Source of the DNA: Christensenellaceae bacterium
Lineage (GTDB): Bacteria; Bacillota; Clostridia; Christensenellales; Aristaeellaceae
Assembly (NCBI GenBank): GCA_012837835.1
Contig: DUQK01000053.1
Location: 1 to 43,356, forward strand
Reading direction: 5' to 3'
DNA length: 43,356 nucleotides
Part shown: piece by piece, positions 41,642-43,356 of the stretch
Numbering within the stretch: position 1 is the first letter of the stretch
Layout: every line of letters begins with the position of its first letter
Notes under the pieces: model-generated
Told to the model about the DNA's origin: nothing
Seen by the model: only the letters and a program-made list of their open reading frames with translations
Database searches by the model: none
Position numbers and translations under genes: made by a program

Positions 41642-43356
41642 ACATGTAATTATCGGTACAGCAGGTCATGTAGACCACGGCAAAACAAGCCTTATTCTTT
41701 CCCTTACAGGTAGAGATACAGATAGACTAAAGGAAGAGAAAAAACGTGGGATTACAATAGATCTTGGTTTTACATACTTGAGTATGCCAAGCGGCGAAAA
41801 GATAGGCATCATAGACGTACCAGGGCATGAAAAGTTTGTTCACAATATGCTGGCAGGCGCAGGTGGAATAGACATTGTGCTGCTTGTTGTTGCTGCTGAT
41901 GAAGGAGTAATGCCCCAAACACTTGAACATTTAAATATATTATCGCTACTTAATATAAAATATGGATGTGTTGCAATAACTAAAATAGATATGGTTGATG
42001 ATGAGTGGCTTGAGCTTATGAAAGAAGATTTAACCCAAACGCTTAAAGGTAGTTTTTTGGAAAACGCACCTATTATTCCTGTTTCATCAAAGGAAAACAA
42101 AAATATTGATTTGCTTAAAAATACTCTGTTTGAAATTATAAATAGTTTACCTATAAGAAATGATAGTGGTTTATTTAGAATACCAGTTGATAGAGTGTTT
42201 TCAATGCCTGGTTTTGGTACCGTAATAACCGGTACATTAATTGAAGGTAACCTAAAGGTAAATGAGGAGGTTGAAATATACCCTGAATCCCTCTTATCCA
42301 AGGTACGAAGCTTACAGGTGCATGATAATACTGTTGAAAAAGCTTTTGCTGGGCAGCGTGTAGCAGTAAACTTAAGCAATATAAAAACCTCTGAATTAAA
42401 GCGCGGTTCAACTCTCGCAACTCCGGGCACCATGCAAAGCAGTTTAATGCTTGATGTATACATACAGGTTTTAGCTGACAGTCCTTTTACAATAAAGCAT
42501 AATAGCAGAGTACACTTTTTTCATGGTACAAGTGAGATGCTTTGTAAAGTTGTGTTGCTTGGCGGAAAAATTGAGCTTTATCCCGGTGAAAGCACATACG
42601 CGCAACTTCGTTTTGAAGAACCTATATGTGCTAAACACGCTGATTCATTCGTTTTACGTTTCTACTCTCCGGTTGAAACCATAGGTGGTGGTACAGTATT
42701 AAATCCCTTGCCAGATAAACATAGGCCATCAAACAAAGAAATAACAAAAAAACTTAAAATATTACATGCTGGAAGTTTAGAAGAAAAGCTTGAAACTCTA
42801 ATACTTGAATACAGCCCGCATTATATGGATATTGAATCTATATGCAGTTTACTTTCAATTAATTATTATAAAGCCAATAATATGTTAACAAATTTTCTTG
42901 AAAACAATCGTATTATCCAGCTTGATAATAAAATATATATACATACTGATTTTTTCAATGTTTTAGTATCAAAATCAGATAATTTACTTAAAAAATACCA
43001 TAACGAGCATACACTAAGTTTTGGTCCTCCGCTTGAGCAATATAAATTTTTAATGTTTAAAAATGTTCGTCCCAACATTCAAAATGAGCTCATTAATATT
43101 TTTATTGATAAAAACCATATAAAAATAACTAGAGATTGTGTACAGTTTCCGGCGTTTAAAATTGTATTTACAGATAAACAACAAAAGCTAATAGATGAAA
43201 TTAAATCTATATTTGAGCTTTCCACCTTTGCTCCGCCCGAAAAAAACACTCTTAATAAACAGTTTGAGCGCAATATCGATTACGCTGATGTAATGGACTA
43301 CCTTAAGGATAGCGAATATTTAATATACACTGACTCTCAAATTGCCTTTTCTTCAA
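41634..43356 (+). CDS. selB: Selenocysteine-specific elongation factor SelB, cut at the window end
   Basis: SelB carries selenocysteinyl-tRNA to in-frame UGA codons marked by a SECIS element. The frame starts at ATG 41634 inside the end of selA and stays open for 574 codons to the window edge; SelB is usually 610-640 residues, so about the last 40-60 are missing. GTPase motifs: GHVDHGKTS (11-19), [22 protein letters not shown] and the SSKE loop. EF-Tu-like barrels follow ([15 protein letters not shown]), then a C-terminal run of winged helices that binds SECIS RNA. The genome should therefore contain selenoproteins, selC and selD; none of these was found in this window. Confidence 0.95.
   Translation, partial: MNRHVIIGTAGHVDHGKTSLILSLTGRDTDRLKEEKKRGITIDLGFTYLSMPSGEKIGIIDVPGHEKFVHNMLAGAGGIDIVLLVVAADEGVMPQTLEHLNILSLLNIKYGCVAITKIDMVDDEWLELMKEDLTQTLKGSFLENAPIIPVSSKENKNIDLLKNTLFEIINSLPIRNDSGLFRIPVDRVFSMPGFGTVITGTLIEGNLKVNEEVEIYPESLLSKVRSLQVHDNTVEKAFAGQRVAVNLSNIKTSELKRGSTLATPGTMQSSLMLDVYIQVLADSPFTIKHNSRVHFFHGTSEMLCKVVLLGGKIELYPGESTYAQLRFEEPICAKHADSFVLRFYSPVETIGGGTVLNPLPDKHRPSNKEITKKLKILHAGSLEEKLETLILEYSPHYMDIESICSLLSINYYKANNMLTNFLENNRIIQLDNKIYIHTDFFNVLVSKSDNLLKKYHNEHTLSFGPPLEQYKFLMFKNVRPNIQNELINIFIDKNHIKITRDCVQFPAFKIVFTDKQQKLIDEIKSIFELSTFAPPEKNTLNKQFERNIDYADVMDYLKDSEYLIYTDSQIAFSS

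Overview
The window reads as a piece of a low-GC, Gram-positive anaerobe, most likely a member of the Clostridia. The reasons are the AT-rich intergenic DNA, strong AGGAGG-type ribosome binding sites, frequent TTG and GTG starts, a class III fructose-1,6-bisphosphatase, a LexA of Firmicutes type, a CotH-type kinase, a TGS-domain nucleoside kinase, acetate kinase and a selenocysteine machinery (selA, selB). No phage, insertion sequence, CRISPR array or rRNA was seen.

Layout. 1-4100: a partial minus-strand gene, tRNA-Val(GAC), a secreted ComEC-like metallo-beta-lactamase-fold protein, uxaC and a DUF2461 protein that seems to start at a non-canonical AUC codon. 4192-6162: transketolase. 6396-12905: a six-gene carbohydrate operon (binding protein, double ATPase, two permeases, TIM-barrel isomerase, Gfo/Idh dehydrogenase) facing a convergent AraC-type regulator. 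13831-15622: lexA, with an SOS-like box inside its promoter, and a tyrosine recombinase. 15623-16247: a region without a recognised gene that holds a possible 31-codon gene and strong hairpins. 16248-19419: rnhA-ackA, then tuf behind tRNA-Gly(CCC) with a structured leader. 19670-24061: a divergent citrate lyase locus (LysR-citC one way, citE-citF the other, no citD). 24072-25964: fbp.

25977-37802 is a long run of tightly packed minus-strand genes: a split ThrE-type exporter, surE, an RpiR regulator, a flavoprotein, a DEDDh exonuclease, a TGS-type nucleoside kinase and two ATP-grasp ligases. Four-base ATGA overlaps link the exonuclease, kinase and both ligases. A separate promoter then drives an Smr protein and a large membrane-anchored lamin-tail/CotH protein. 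From 37958 on the plus strand come secG, a terminator, an ABC-F ATPase, and selA-selB, with selB cut by the window end.

Working together: the sugar operon, uxaC, transketolase, FBPase, citrate lyase and acetate kinase suggest a fermenter of plant- or gut-derived sugars, uronates and citrate. The least understood parts are the kinase/ATP-grasp cluster, the CotH/lamin-tail protein, the small gene near the recombinase, and leader structures before tuf, citE and the ABC-F gene.
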